Of a stretch of DNA of 64,000 bases, positions 1 to 12,529 are shown one piece after another. Source of the DNA: Monosporascus cannonballus (lineage: Eukaryota > Ascomycota > Sordariomycetes > Xylariales); the NCBI GenBank assembly GCA_004154925.1, contig QJNS01000142.1, forward strand, positions 124,001-188,000, given 5' to 3'. Position 1 is the first letter of the stretch; each line of letters begins with the position of its first letter. The position numbers and the translations under genes are program-made. Below the pieces are notes generated by a model, which saw only the letters and a list, made by a program, of their open reading frames with translations, made no database searches and was not told the origin of the DNA.

Positions 1-3000
1 ACTATTTTAATAAATACGGAATATCAAAAAAGATTGTTTTCGATCCAAATACATCATTGATCTTTAAGTTTAAAACAAATATCATTAAATGAATAAAAAT
101 ACATATAAGTCTTTCATAATATATTATTAATAAATAAATAAATAAAGCGAGTAAACTCAACTTTTAAACAATACATTTAAAACAATATTAATTATTAATA
201 AAATACTTAGATAAAACTTGTATTGCTTATATATTATATACAATACGCTTAATAATAAATATATAACAATGTCTCTTCATATAACTTTATATAATCGTAA
301 TATAAAAATCTAATAACTAGCAAAATCGCTTAAAGAAGTTTCAAAATCCATTACGTTAGCAGTAAAGCAAAAATGTTAATAATAAGACTTAAAACAATTT
401 ATATCCGCCTTTAAACGAAGTTGAACTTTTTTAATAAAAACTCACTTGATATGATAATAAAAAAAGTAACAACTAGTTGTGTAAAAAAAAGTTTATCTAT
501 TGCGTCAAAAATAAAGCGTAACGTCTAATACTTTATATATTAAAATGAAAACGCAAAATAAATAATTAAAATATATTTAAAAAAAAACTTCGATCTCTTT
601 AAATTAATAGTATTATTTCCGAAATTAATTACTTATTATTATTATCTACAATCATAAAAATACATTTTGTATATCAAATTTCTTTGCTTAACTTAGTACT
701 TATAAACACCTCTTTAAAAACATTAAAAATTCAAAAAGATCATCAAAAAATACGAAATCAAAAAAGACTAAATTTTAAAGCGGCTAAAACAAAGTATAAT
801 ATTTAATTAAATAAAAAAACTACTTATACGACAAAAACACTTGAAAATTCTTTAAGCATTTAAAGAATAAAAAGAACTTAATTAAACCGTTTTACTGCCA
901 AAATTCTAGCCGACCGCTTATAATATTATTAAGATCGCAAACGATAAAACTTTCTATTTATATTAAGTTTTACGGCATTTTAATTAAAAAAATGAAGTAC
1001 TTCTAAAATAATATTAATTTCGAATATAAACTACGTTTATTCTATTTCCACTCGACGTCGATTTTTTCTTAGCGTTTTTATTTGTTGTAATTAATATAAC
1101 TTTTTTTAATATTATAAATATCATTTTTTCAAAATGTTTCATGTTAATCAAAAACATTTCAATTAAGAAATAAATATCTTAATTTTCTTCTTAATAGCTT
1201 TTTAATATATTATTATTAAACTCTTTTACGTTATTTCATTTTTAATATATCGTGTATATTTTTAATTTTTATTAAAAAGTTCAAATCTAATACGTTATAA
1301 AACGAACATTAAACACCAATGCAATCATTATAGCTCGGAATATCAATTACGAAAAACCAGTTAGGTTTTCTAAAACAAATACAGTTTGTATAAACATCTA
1401 GTTAAACATCGGACTTTTTAATAAAATCTGCGCAAGTATTAGAAAATTCGTAGTAATTCTAAAAGATTTCTCCTTGTATTTCAAATACATTTTATTATAA
1501 AAGAGTTAACTGAAAATCGCTAAAACTTTTTCAATAAATTAAATAATCGTTTACAGATCTTACCTTAAGAAAAACAATAGTTGAAAAAAATAATACTATA
1601 AAAATATGAGTTTCTATTTCGAAAATGTTTAGTTTTGAAGTTTAACGTAAGTTAATTATGGATAAATTTCGAATTCAAAAATTTGGCTTTTTGAAATATT
1701 CTACCTAATTTGAGTAATTCATTTAAATGAGGTATATTAAGAGAATATATAATGTACGTATTAATATATATTTAAACACAAAGCAGCTAGTTTTCCTTAT
1801 AAATAATAACCTACTTAGTTTTCGCCTTTTAGTTATCAATCTAAGGCTTTAATTAAAGTATCGTTTTTTAATTAAAAGAAAAACAGCAAGTTTTTTTTTA
1901 AACGAATAAACTCGGGAATTGTTTTTTGTCGTATTAGTACTTGTAAATCAAGACCCTATTTCGGATATTGTTTATACGTCTACGTAGATATATAACAAGT
2001 TCGATACAAAATTCCTAATGTAAAATTTAAAACGAAATAATGGAAAAAATTTATATTTGAACTAAAATAATAATAAACGAAAATATAACAAATTCAACGC
2101 ATTAAACACCCGCTATAAAAGTTATATATATGTTTATTTCTAATTATCTTAAAACTATTACGCTTTCTTTAATAAAACTTTCAGATATTGCCATTAAAAC
2201 GAAATTATAATTAGTTGAAGAATAAAAAAAATATGTTTAATCAATTTCTAAAAAAACGATTTAACCCTTTTTTAAAAAAAATAAAAAGATTAAATAATCG
2301 AAAGATAAGATAGCTTTTAACAAATAAGGCGGATATTAAGGTAGCATTTAATTAATTAAGCGCGCGATAAAATAAACGACGTGTTTTACTTTTTAAAAAG
2401 GTTTTTTATTTCGAATTTAAAATCGACGATATATATATAATTTAATTAATAAATTCCGTAATTGTAATTTTATTATATAAAGCGACGAAATATATACTGG
2501 TATTAGTTTTATTCTAATTAACAATCAACTAAAATAAATATATTACTGCGAAACTTTATAATATCAAAATAATATATTTATCGAATATAAATTATTATAA
2601 GCATTTCGTTATAATTTATCATTATTTATATAATATCTACAACTAAGAGATTAATAAAATATTAAAAGGATTAATAACTATATACTATATAAATATAATT
2701 AAAATATTAATATATTAACAAATACGTTTTGTATATTTATTGTATAAACAATATAAATGATAATCCTTTACGTTATATTTGTAACATATTAATGAAATGT
2801 TAATTTAATAAATACGAAATTATTATATATTTATAATTAAATTACATAATTTTTATATTAAACTTTTCTAAGTTTTATAGTAATAACTTAATTTTCATTT
2901 TATATAAGTAGGTAATTTTAAAATGTATTATATTAATTAAATATTAAATTAACGTATAGTAAACTAAAAAATAAGAATTACAGTGGTTATATATCGGAAA

Positions 3001-5880
3001 AGCCATTTTTCATTTAAGTTAACAAATAATTATCTATTTTAGAGATTTGGAAAGAGTTTCGAAAATATAAATAGGTAATATTTGTTAATAATACACATTT
3101 ACATTATATTTAATATATAAATTTTAAAACTAGGAAACAAAATATTGTAATTTATATATTGCTATATTTTTTACAATGTCTTTTTTTCAAAATACAAATC
3201 TTGCTTTTAATACGTTAATAAATATAATAACAAAGTTGTATAACCATATTTTTTCGAAATGCATTATAATTCATTTATAATAAATTAAAACATTTAATAT
3301 ATCGTATTTAATCTTAAGATAGAAATATATAACGCTTTAAAGATATAATTTAAAAATACAAAATATAAAATAAGATTAAGTTATTTCAAATTTGAATTAT
3401 ATATATTTTAAGGTAGTAATGTATTTATATAATCGAATACTTAAATGGGTTTAGTTTCAGTAAATTTCGTATAAAATGTAGTATATTTATTTCATATAGA
3501 AAAATGATATAAAAGTATTTAAACCTATGCTCGAATAATTATGTTTACAAATTTACAGTTAAATAAATTTAAATTATAATTAAATTTAGTTTACAAATAG
3601 TAAAAACTTTGAAAATTCAATTTAAAAATTTGTATCAATTAGTTTTTTTTAATTATAAATTAACGAATATTCACGAAATCTGGAATTTTCTAACGAGTAT
3701 ATTTATTGCTATTTAAAACTTATGATTTAAAGAAAAATAGTTTGAAAGATTTTTAAAAATTTTAAAAACGAATTCTTTAAATTAATAAAACTAAATTAGA
3801 ATATGTTTTCAAAAACTATTTTAAATATACTACAAATAAAAGATTATATAATAAAACTATATTAATGTAAAAGACGTATGATTTATGCAAGAATATATTT
3901 ATTTGTAAAGTCTTAATCATTTCATATAATTATTGTATTTAAACTATTTTATTATCTTATTGTTAACATCTTTTTTAAAAGTATTACAATTATTATACCA
4001 ATAAAAATTGAAAATAACGATAAACTTTTACTATATTATGTAAGTTGATAATGATTAGCGAAAGTATTTTACAGCTTCAAATTCTTTTATCGTATATGCC
4101 GTTTGAAAAAAGATTTCGAAATAATTATAAAATACAGAAAACCGAACTTAACACAAAATATAAAACTTATTTTTAAATTAATTCATTATCGGCGAATAAA
4201 TAACGAAGATTTAAAGAAAAAATAGATCAAAATAAGCGTCATTTGAATTTAAAAGAGTTTAATTTATTAATATATAAAAGAATATTCAAGTTGCAATATC
4301 GAACCTAAAATCGTAATATACCTTTATTGTTCTAAAAGTATAAAAAGCTAAAGATATATTCGTCAAAGCAAATATTTTTAACGATCTACAAGGTTTGTTT
4401 ATAAAATTATAAATATATGTAATTATACACTTGGAGTATTAATACTTTGTTAAAAAGATTAGTGTTAAAAAATGTGTAAATATATATTTATAAATCTGAT
4501 TACAATAATCATTTTTAATAATGAAAAATTCGATTTGTAATACGTATTAATCATTATTTTATAAATGAAAATAAAATTAAATATATTTACATTAATTATT
4601 AAATTTAATTGACTATTAATTATTTCTATTACCTGATTTAATGCAAAATTTAAATCATCTTATATTCTTAATATTTTCGTTAATGCGAATTCTTTAACTC
4701 TATAAATGTAAAACTTGGTAAATATCTACAAAGTAATAAATTCTATTAATTAAAGTATCGTTATATATCTGAAAACTGGACGTTACTATAATAACAGACT
4801 TTAATAATATATTAAAAGATATAGAACTTAAAATAATTTTTATAAGCTTTAGTATTTTTTATTGAAAAATATATTTTACGATATTATTACAGCGTATTAT
4901 AAATACATTAATAGTTTATTATTTAACGAATATAACAATGTAACAAATTTTACGTTTTTGTATAATACAAATGCTTTTTTTCAATGTAATATTAGCATAA
5001 TTTAATCATTTTAAACTTATTTTACCAATAAATTAATTAATTCTTTTAAAAATAGAAAAGTTTAAATAAATTTTAAATACCCTAATAAGAGCTTTGAAAT
5101 TATTATTTAATTTAATTTGGCTTATTTAAATTTAATTGAAAAATATTAAAGCGGTAAAGTTAAATTTTCACAAAATAATATATACTGGATTCGATTTACG
5201 TTGCCCTGTATTTCGATTTACTTAATATAATATATATCTAAATGTTATATGTTAAAAAATAACTATTTAAATTACGTTATAATTAAGTAAAATATAAATC
5301 TAAACATTATTTTTCGACAGCAAAATTTAATCAATATGTAAAACGACGTAGGTTTTTTAAAACATTTAATTAATCGAAAAAGGTTTTATATACATATTGT
5401 AAAACTATTCCAAAGATTAATCAAATATAAATAATACATAATCATAATTTTTAAATCGAAACAGAAATATTATTTTTTATACAAGTGGTTAAAAATCCTA
5501 TTATATTTTAATTAATTGCACAGCTAAAATTAGTTTAAAAACCGATTATTTAAATATATAATAATAAAATTTATAAATTATATAATATACTAACCTTCAA
5601 GGTGGTTTTTAGTGAAATTAAAAAATATCGATGCTTAGATTTATTAATTATAAGAAAAAACAAAAAAAACTTCAACGAAATAAATTGTATATTTACGGAT
5701 ATTCTATTAAGAAATGATTTAATCAAAATATCATTACAAATATATTTTAAATAGTTTAAAAAATAATTGAAAATATTTAGTCGTTAATAGAAAAAGACAA
5801 TCTATTATTATAATATTAAAAAGTGATAAATAATAATAATTAACACCTGATTTATTTTAAGACGTTAAAAGAATATATTA
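1..5880. other. AT-rich RIP-degraded block, no gene
   Basis: No coding frame of useful length exists on either strand. The sequence is almost entirely A and T, remaining C and G sit mostly in CG pairs (acg, tcg), and CA/TG pairs are scarce. This is what RIP acting on CpA leaves behind. The block is presumably old, fully decayed transposon sequence, but no family can be assigned by eye. Confidence 0.8.
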
Positions 5881-5888
5881 GCTAGCCA

Positions 5889-5906
5889 GGTGTGCTTTAG
5901 CACACC
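5889..5906. repeat. perfect 8-bp inverted repeat at isochore boundary
   Basis: GGTGTGCT and AGCACACC form a perfect hairpin or palindrome with a 2-nt centre. It lies exactly where the AT-rich block gives way to GC-balanced DNA, about 55 bp upstream of the TATA box of the lectin gene. It could be an operator for that promoter or a leftover transposon end; nothing decides between the two. Confidence 0.5.
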
Positions 5907-5958
5907 AAATACGGAAAGGTTACCCGTTAATCGGAACATATATATTCCGTTTCTAGGC

Positions 5959-5967
5959 TATATAAAA
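5959..5967 (+). promoter_or_regulatory. TATA box upstream of lectin gene
   Basis: A clear CTATATAAAAG-type TATA element stands about 290 bp upstream of the lectin start codon, so the 5' leader would be about 250 nt. A possible leader intron acceptor (TTTGACAG, about 6219) precedes the ATG. Both are inferred from motifs only. Confidence 0.45.
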
Positions 5968-6255
5968 GCTGTACGCGTTGCGAGAGCATACGCAATTAGC
6001 TGAACACAACAACGCAACTGATGTCTGACAATACGCGTATTACTAAGGGGACAATAAGCATTTTATGTGCCATTTTTACGTAATTGCTACGACGTTGTTG
6101 CGGGGTAATTGCTTTATAGGTAGTTGCTTACTCCCCTCTTGGGGAAGAAGGGCAAGTTTCAGACTAGTCCTTAACGTACACCTATTGTTCCTCTCACTGA
6201 TCCCAAAACATTTGACAGATACCCCGACCTGGGCAAGGAAAAGGAGACGAAGACC

Positions 6256-6711
6256 ATGGCTGCTCACTTTGACCCCAACGTCTGGTACCGGCTTACCAAT
6301 AACTACCTTGGCCGCTCTATTGCTCTCGATGTGAAAAATGACGGCGGCGCCAATAGCGAGGGCCTCTTAAAGATGGCCCCGTCCGGAAGAAACTTTGGGC
6401 AATTTTGGCAGTTTATTCCCCAGTCGCCTGGGGTCTTCAAGCTGCGTACGAAGTTCCTCGGCCCCAACATGATGCTCGACGTATACGGGAATGATAAAAC
6501 CAAACCACACTTGGCGAAGGACGGGGATTTCTCTGGACAACTCTGGACGGTGGAGAGCTGGGGCGACGGGACATGGAAGCTGACAAATGCATATTCCGGG
6601 CCGAGCCTGCATCTAGATACATCCTCAGACGCCCACGAGCCATTCATGGGGGATGGCGGCCACACAGGGCAGCATTGGCATATCATCGCTATCGAGAGCA
6701 TCTCGGGGTAG
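6256..6711 (+). CDS. ricin B-type (beta-trefoil) lectin-domain protein
   Basis: This is an intact single-exon frame of 151 aa with an ideal start context (ACCATGG). The protein is one beta-trefoil domain of the ricin B-lectin type: three successive QxW repeats are visible (GQFWQF about residue 48, GQLWTV about 94, GQHWHI about 138), together with the family's N-terminal WYRLTN strand and repeated hydrophobic-Asp strand ends (IALDV, MMLDV, LHLDT). Such folds bind galactose- or GalNAc-type sugars. There is no signal peptide, no catalytic chain and no second domain, so this is a small cytosolic lectin of the kind common in fungi and not a ribosome-inactivating toxin. It has normal base composition directly beside a RIP block, and its neighbours are pseudogenes. 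The sugar ligand cannot be read from the sequence. Confidence 0.85.
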   Translation: MAAHFDPNVWYRLTNNYLGRSIALDVKNDGGANSEGLLKMAPSGRNFGQFWQFIPQSPGVFKLRTKFLGPNMMLDVYGNDKTKPHLAKDGDFSGQLWTVESWGDGTWKLTNAYSGPSLHLDTSSDAHEPFMGDGGHTGQHWHIIAIESISG

Positions 6712-6875
6712 TTATCTTCTAGATTGAGGTTGTTACGCGGACGAGGTAACAGACCTTTACAGCAGCTTTGTGTTTACGAAACCCGCTTTTAGCATGGGTG
6801 CGCTGCGATTATTCGATCACATAACGGATAAAATACAATATTGTTATCAGCCATCACCAGCAGTCTCTCATAAGG

Positions 6876-7187
6876 TTAATCCCAGCTTAACATCATACTC
6901 TCAGGTCGGATTTTATTCGAATCGCGACACCCTAGAGCCTGATATCTCATCTCTACCATTGCCGGATTTTCACTTAGATTCGAGAGCGTATTTAGCAATG
7001 TTGACTTCCTAGATCCTGGCTTCCCCCTGACCAAGAGTAGGACTCGACCGCAGGCGGCCCATCTATACGTCTTGTGTCGAAGCAGCCACTCGCAGGTCCC
7101 CCTGATGGCACGATCAATGTCATGGGAGTGATTCTGCATTTGCAGAAACTCCAGCGAGCTTAGGAAATCCTGAGACGGCTTTGGCAA
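6876..7187 (-). pseudogene. NACHT/NLR-type ATPase fragment
   Basis: The frame encodes about 100 aa resembling the start of the nucleotide-binding domain of fungal NLR-like (NACHT) proteins: a SLEF..MQNHSHDID.A..GTCEWLLRH block followed by a Walker A motif. The P-loop reads GKPGSRKST where the family has GKPGSGKST, so the invariant glycine is replaced. Homology fades soon after the P-loop, and there is no Walker B motif, no repeat domain and no N-terminal effector domain. It is a decayed remnant of a heterokaryon-incompatibility or immune-type receptor gene. The match rests on motif recognition. Confidence 0.6.
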
Positions 7188-7740
7188 AGTTTCGGGTGGG
7201 CTTTGAACTGCGGAGTCATTTTACCTAAATACATTCTCTCCGAAGCTACCTGCTAGTTCTCCTTACGATTTGTGATTCCCATCTGGTGAGCTCTCCCAGT
7301 GACATCTGGAATCATTTATCCTCCGTGGAGACAAACTTGACCATGTCTCTATTGTTGGCATGGATAATGATGGAAGTATAACCCTCAAGAATGGCGGATT
7401 CCTTAGACGACTTTCCCGGCCATAGGCAGAGGCAGTTCTAAGAATTTAGACAGAAGGTGAGGCTACCCTAGAAGGTTTAGTATGGAAAAACGTGTAGGGT
7501 AGGCTCAAGGTGTGTCGCAGAAGATAGAATTGTCTCTATATTCAAGCTATGGAAGCCCAACAACAGCTGGGGGGATCCAGGGCTATATATATATGCGAAT
7601 AATGGCTTATTAAGCTTTATCGTTCCATTATTAATCCATTGGTGAATAATTGAAAGGTTTGGAAGACTTTAGAAGTTTCTGGAAGTCTTTGCCACCTTCG
7701 CCACCCCGAATAGTGGTAGACCCACTTTTCCCGGAGCTAA
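7188..7740. other. no recognisable gene
   Basis: This is GC-balanced spacer between two minus-strand pseudogenes. I see no conserved frame. A short ATATATATA run lies near 7585. It may hold more decayed sequence of either neighbour. Confidence 0.5.
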
Positions 7741-8970
7741 CCTCCGGAGGTTCCTAGAGATGACAATGCGGCCTTGATCGCCAGTCGGGTGGGGGGCGAG
7801 CTGCTACCCATTTCTTTAGGCCGGCCAGGGCCAACGCACCGGCCGGTTCGACAATGGAGCGAGTGTCTTTGAAGATATCTTTGATGGCCGCACACGTCTC
7901 GCCTGTGTTCAACTGGACCACCTCGTCTACCACCTCTTGGCAAATGCGGAATGTCTCTTCCCCGGCTTTTTTCACAGCGGCGCCGTCAGCAAAGAGTCCC
8001 ACCTCCTTTAGCACGACACGTTTGCCCTCCTGTAATGATCGTACCATAGCGTTGGCATCTTCGGTCTCGACACCGATAATCTTGACATGAGGCGCCATTC
8101 GCTTTACGAAAACACCGATACCGGCAATGAGTCCACCACCACCAATGCAGCAGAAAATGGCTTCAATCCTGCTCAAATTAGCCTGCTGTAATAGCTCCAT
8201 ACCGATGGCCCCTTGGCCAGCGATAATACAAGGATCATCGAAAGGTGGGATGTCAAATAGGCCATGCTGTTTTTTAGCCTCGAAGATTCTTCCTTGGCAG
8301 CGTCGAAATCTTGACCGTATAACACGACGCAGCCGCCGAGCCTCGATACATTCTTATACTTTATGCTCGGCATACCGGCAGGCATAACAATGGTAGCGGG
8401 AATTTAAGCAATCTTGCGGCATACGCGACCCCCTGGGCATGGTTACCGGCACTGCAGGCGACTACGCCTTTCCAGCTATCCCTCCGGTCGAGGTGGGCCA
8501 TCTCGTTATAAGCGCCGCGCAACTTGAAGCTAAAAAAGGGCTGTTCGTCTTCTCTCTTGAGCAAGACATTAGACTCGAGTCGATTTGACAGGTTGATGGC
8601 AGGCGTCAAAGAGGTCTTGGAACAGGCTTCGTAAACGCGGCTGGTCATGATAAGGCGGTTGTACTGAGGAGGATGTCAGCCACGAGTCGATGTCTGATGA
8701 TGGAATCATTGGATCGAAAATGAAAATTGGTTGGGGATTGTGCTCTGGGGAAACACAAACATCAGGACGCCCATTAGGCAGCACATACTCGTCGGGCACG
8801 ATCTGTCGAATACGGTGATGATAATCCTCCGGTGATAACGACGGACTCGTGCTGTATTCGGCAAGGGATAGACCCGAGAAAGACGGTGTGCAAGGAACAT
8901 GGCCGTTCATGCCGTTCGTCATAATACTGTTGGCCATGGATGTGTCAATTTGTGTCGTTAATATCGGCAT
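7740..8970 (-). pseudogene. threonine dehydratase pseudogene (frameshifted, C-terminus lost)
   Basis: This is a relative of biosynthetic threonine deaminase (PLP enzyme, threonine to 2-oxobutyrate, first step to isoleucine; mitochondrial in fungi). The likely start is the ATG at 8970. Exon 1 ends at 8761, and an intron at 8664-8760 has donor GTTTGT, branch CTGAC and acceptor CAG. Exon 2 carries the PLP-lysine block ([10 protein letters not shown]), the [10 protein letters not shown] motif and the glycine-rich phosphate loop ([10 protein letters not shown]). Three frame breaks are visible: a lost base near 8402, a lost base in the T run at 8270-8275, and a break near 7790. Homology stops near 7740, so the regulatory ACT-like C-terminal domain is absent. 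The changes are indels and not RIP transitions, which suggests a duplicated copy that decayed slowly. A functional copy would be expected elsewhere. Confidence 0.88.
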
Positions 8971-9585
8971 TGTCTGGGGAAATCTTATTTTGCCTATCCT
9001 GGGGCTACGTTGGGTACATATGTGTATATATGTAGTTAAGGTCAGGAGGGTGTACATGTAGAAGTACGCTTAACTAGTGACGGTAAAATTAGTCTTAGTC
9101 CTTCACCCTAGGTCTGACTAACTGTCTCTAGTATTAGACAGTCAGGCAACTGAGTGACGGATTGACTAAAGTGATTAAGAATTATAACTAGCGCTAATAG
9201 GCAAATAATACAGAAACAGAATGGGAATATAAAAACCATGGATTCATATAGAAGAGCCACACGTCACGGATAAGGGTGTCTTTTGCCTCGGCACCACCCC
9301 TTTCTCACCTGTGTATGCGCCAGGCCCCGCACCTCTGTTCGACAACACGGTCAGGAACCGATATCGTGACACCACCGCCGTTGGACGGGACTAGGCCCGC
9401 GCCGCCGTTGAGGAGAGAGCACAACTAACGGTATAGTCGATCTACTCGCCGAATCAGACGGCTAGCGCCCGGGTGAGCCCGCTCCGTAAGCTCGCCGGGA
9501 GACCACCTCCAAGTCAGTGACTTTAACCTTCACCACCCAATGTGGGATCTACAGGGCAGGATCTCCCCAAATAGCCGGACCTTAC
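8971..9585. other. spacer, possible 5' remains of a LINE
   Basis: No gene is recognised. The first part is the presumed upstream region of the threonine dehydratase pseudogene. From about 9300 the base composition matches the following LINE, and part of its endonuclease region may lie here, but no motif can be named. Confidence 0.35.
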
Positions 9586-10790
9586 TAGACCTCACAGGCA
9601 AATGGGAGCTGGACTGCTAACGCCATACCGGCGAGACTACCAGACACCGGCAGATAGACTCAACGATTGGCCCCTCTTGGGCATCGGAGAGAGTTCGGAT
9701 CTGGTACGATGGCGACGTGGGGTGGCCTGGATCCGACCACACGTCAATCACGGTGCGAGTGAACATGGGATCTCTGGACACACAAGAAAGGCCTGGGGCT
9801 GGAACTGGGCGCTGCACGACCACCCCGCGGCCCCTCGTATCTTCAGGAGAACAGACATACCGACAACAAAGAGGGAGCTGGATATCGCCTTGGGCGAACT
9901 AATAGGACAGCTTACGCGGATCGCCACCTTGTCGGCACCGCGGCGCACGAGGAAAGGGATGCTATGGGCCTGCAAGGTGGCGCAGGACGCCGAACGTAAG
10001 ACGAGGAAGAGCAGGAAGCGCTGGAGGGTTGTGAGGCCCGACGTGACTAGCCAACAGTACAAGGAGAACTCCAAGACATAGGGTCGTCAAAACGGGGAGC
10101 TGGCGACGGCTTTTGGCTAACATTTCGAAAAACACCACCACACTTTGGAGGGGAGCAAGTGGGCTAGACGACCAGCTGAGCCGACGGCCGGTACGGCGTC
10201 GAGACCAGACCTACGCAGGACCGATAGTGGCCCGAATTCACGCCGAAAAGACAGCCCTCTGGCAGAGAGGTTCTCCCCACTCCCGCCGGCGGACCTAGAG
10301 GACCTGGATGTGTCGGCTGATTCCCGCCAACGCTTCGAGTTCGATGCGGTAGTGGACGCAGCGGACGTCATGAGGGTTGTAAAGACCACGGCGAGTTGGA
10401 AGGCGCCTAGAATCGAACTCCTACCAAAAGGACTCCTAAGGTCTTGCGGAACCCTTTGCTTCGAAAAGATGGCCATTCTGGCTGGCCAGAGCCTCCGGCT
10501 CAAGTACCACCCGAAGAGCTTCCGAACTGCCCGCGTAGCAGTCCTACCAGAGCCCGGAAAGTCAGCGAAAGTCAAGGAAACAGCAGGGGACTGGCGCCAT
10601 ATCTCACTCATCAACGCGGTCGGAAGATGTTGGAGAAAATTGTCACCATAAGGGTCACCGAGTCGGTGGAGGAGCTGGGGCTCCTCCCCGACGAGCAGAT
10701 GGGCAATCGGAGTGGCCGCTACACCGAAGACGCGATCCAATCGGTCACGAACACGGCCCGAAAAGTGATCCAGGGGGGGTGCAATAAATT
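9586..10790 (+). mobile_element. degenerate non-LTR retrotransposon (LINE, Tad1-like) fragment
   Basis: Pieces of a LINE polyprotein appear in order. At about 9586-9760 is the end of the apurinic-type endonuclease, closing with the catalytic GSDHTSITV motif. A linker follows with a basic stretch (about 9860-10070). Next comes the start of reverse transcriptase with SWKAP, LLPKGLL, PKSFR.A.V.VLPEPGK and the W+HISLINAVG block. A frameshift near 10624 moves the frame to MLEKIVTIRV, then LLPDEQMGNR.GR.TEDAI. Homology ends near 10790, before the catalytic YADD region and the 3' end. There is one more frame change between endonuclease and linker (about 9760-9780) and at least one in-frame stop. It is GC-rich and hardly RIP-mutated, so it is probably a 3'-truncated single copy. 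Confidence 0.82.
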
Positions 10791-12083
10791 CCCTCGGAGC
10801 ATAGCGAACTCCCTTGGACGTCAGGGTCCTTACAAGTAACTGCAATCTCTCTTGGATCGGACCAGCAGAGGCCCGAGTAGAGCTGCCGAGAGATCCCGAG
10901 CAATCCTGAGCAATCTTCTCGATGTCTTGATTCGCGAGACCTTGTGCGCGATATTTGGCCAAGATGCAGATGGCATGTAGACGCTCATCGATGGATGCAG
11001 TGGATTGGATGCCAGTATGTCCAAAACCATGATGTACCAGGGTCAACTGTAAGAGCCTTCCTCAATCGCACGGCACTCAGCATGCGAGTCGCAAGCAGAC
11101 CAACAACATTGAAGAGTCGAGGGCTGGTCTTGGTGCCCCCAACGTGGGATTGCTAGAATTGCAGTTCCGAGGTGCATGCACAAGTGGTATTCTCCCATGA
11201 ATTACTTCAGATCAACTTTCACTGCCCCGTTGTGCGTACAGATTGTTACAGCAGGCCATGGCTCATTTCTCGGGGCATCACGCCCGGCACAACATACCTA
11301 GTACTTCAGACACAGGCTGGACTGCAATGGAGTCCAGTGGACCGTCCGAGCAGACTCCCCTTCTCAGGTCAATTCCATCCGAGCCAGCGCGCGATTTTCG
11401 CCGTCGCGTTTGTCGCGGCTCACTGCTCTCTGGCTATGTTTCAACTTGAAATAGGGGCTGGTCAATTGATCCCGGGTTAAACGCCAGTCGTGGAGGAGAC
11501 CGATATCCCAGCGCTTGCCCTGCGTCTGTACTGCACTTCAGCACTGTTGGGTCGATACCATTCCTTCCGTCACAGTCAGTTGAAAAGGCTCTGTCGGCGA
11601 AGACGCGCGTTCATGGATGGAGATGACACGGCATTCTCTAAGCTCACACAAACAATGTGACCTACCGAGGATCCATGATCGTTCCGTGATGGCGTCTCTG
11701 TATATCCACACGCGTTCTGGACTTCGCCTGAACTTGTCTGTGCAGAGGAGTGCGTGCGTGGCACCGTGGGGAGGGCCACATCCAAAAATAACCCCTCAAC
11801 TATTCTACCATCTCAAAGAAGAGTCCGGCTGGGTCAAACGGACCACTCCTGGTCTCCTTAAGATCAATAGGCCTCGAGGGATGACTGCACCGTAGTCGCA
11901 GTAAATTTGTGATGCCATGAACATCAGAGTTCTGGTAAATAAACTTGGAGTAACCCCTATAAGCCCTTGTAAGAATGATGTTTACGTACGCGGATATGCA
12001 ATAATGTAATCTACTCCCTCCTTTGCCAAAAAAGCCCTCCCCATCAGCTTTACCACTTCAACGAACAAATCAAGCAGCCACAA
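10791..12083. other. GC-balanced stretch without recognisable gene
   Basis: Several short open frames exist on both strands. The minus-strand frame at 10830-11046 has a plausible codon pattern but no family I recognise, and its extension to 10117 is merely antisense to the LINE. A minus-strand 69-codon frame at 11576-11785 is equally anonymous. These may be relics of lost genes. Confidence 0.4.
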
Positions 12084-12172
12084 CTATTTACTCTTGCAGA
12101 TACGGGCATTATGGCGCAAAGAGCCACAGATACTGCACTTGTAAGGTGCACGGCAGCGTTTTTGGCCAATAT

Positions 12173-12232
12173 GGGCCTGCGTTGCCCCCTCTGGACTACC
12201 CTGGGCCTGCGCGGCCCTCTCTGGACTGCCTT
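12173..12232. repeat. two-copy 30-bp tandem repeat inside transposase tail
   Basis: Two adjacent 30-bp units both begin GGGCCTGCG and share most remaining bases. In the transposase frame they add a repeated 10-residue Arg/Gln/Pro-rich stretch. The length is in frame, so it probably arose while the transposase was still coding. Confidence 0.7.
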
Positions 12233-12356
12233 GCACCCGGCTGGGCCATCTAGCTGGTCAATCTTAGCCAGACCCTCTGCAACTGTAAGGCTACCCCCAG
12301 TGGCTATAAATCGCCGGCGTTGCTCCTTTTTCTGCCGTCACCATTAGTTTTCTTCG

Positions 12357-12529
12357 TGTCACACTTACTAGGCAGCAGATACATAGCTCTTGAGGGTATA
12401 TTGACTTGTAGAAAGCCCGGAGGTGTTGATTCCACTTCTTGTGGGCAATCTACTCATATAGGGCTCCAGAGCTCCGGAAGGGAATAATAATCATCCGAAA
12501 ACCCTAGCTAGGGGTGCCCTTCCATGACA
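12357..12529 (-). mobile_element. solo LTR of the 15108-34846 element family
   Basis: This 173-bp sequence starts TGTCA, ends TGACA and is flanked by the 5-bp direct repeat CTTCG (12352-12356 and 12530-12534). In reverse complement it matches the 167-bp LTRs at 15108 and 34680 along their whole length, including GGGCACCCCTAGCTAGGG and AAGTCAATATACCCTCAAGAG. TG...CA ends, a 5-bp duplication and no internal sequence mark a solo LTR left by LTR-LTR recombination. It sits inside the older transposase pseudogene and is much less RIP-mutated than the 34680 copy. Confidence 0.88.

Noticed and set aside
1..5880. Possible mitochondrial or plastid-like origin of the very AT-rich DNA
   Set aside because: No mitochondrial gene or tRNA is visible, stops arise in recognisable nuclear transposon frames elsewhere in the same compartment, and CG pairs are retained as in RIP DNA.
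10117..11046. 309-codon minus-strand open frame
   Set aside because: Most of it is antisense to the LINE reverse transcriptase, whose plus-strand motifs are clear. Only the part beyond 10830 might be independent, and it shows no known domain.
12357..12529. Interpretation of this repeat as a MITE
   Set aside because: TGTCA/TGACA ends look like inverted repeats, but identical sequences serve as LTRs at 15108 and 34680 of an element with AAGGC duplication, so solo LTR is the better call.
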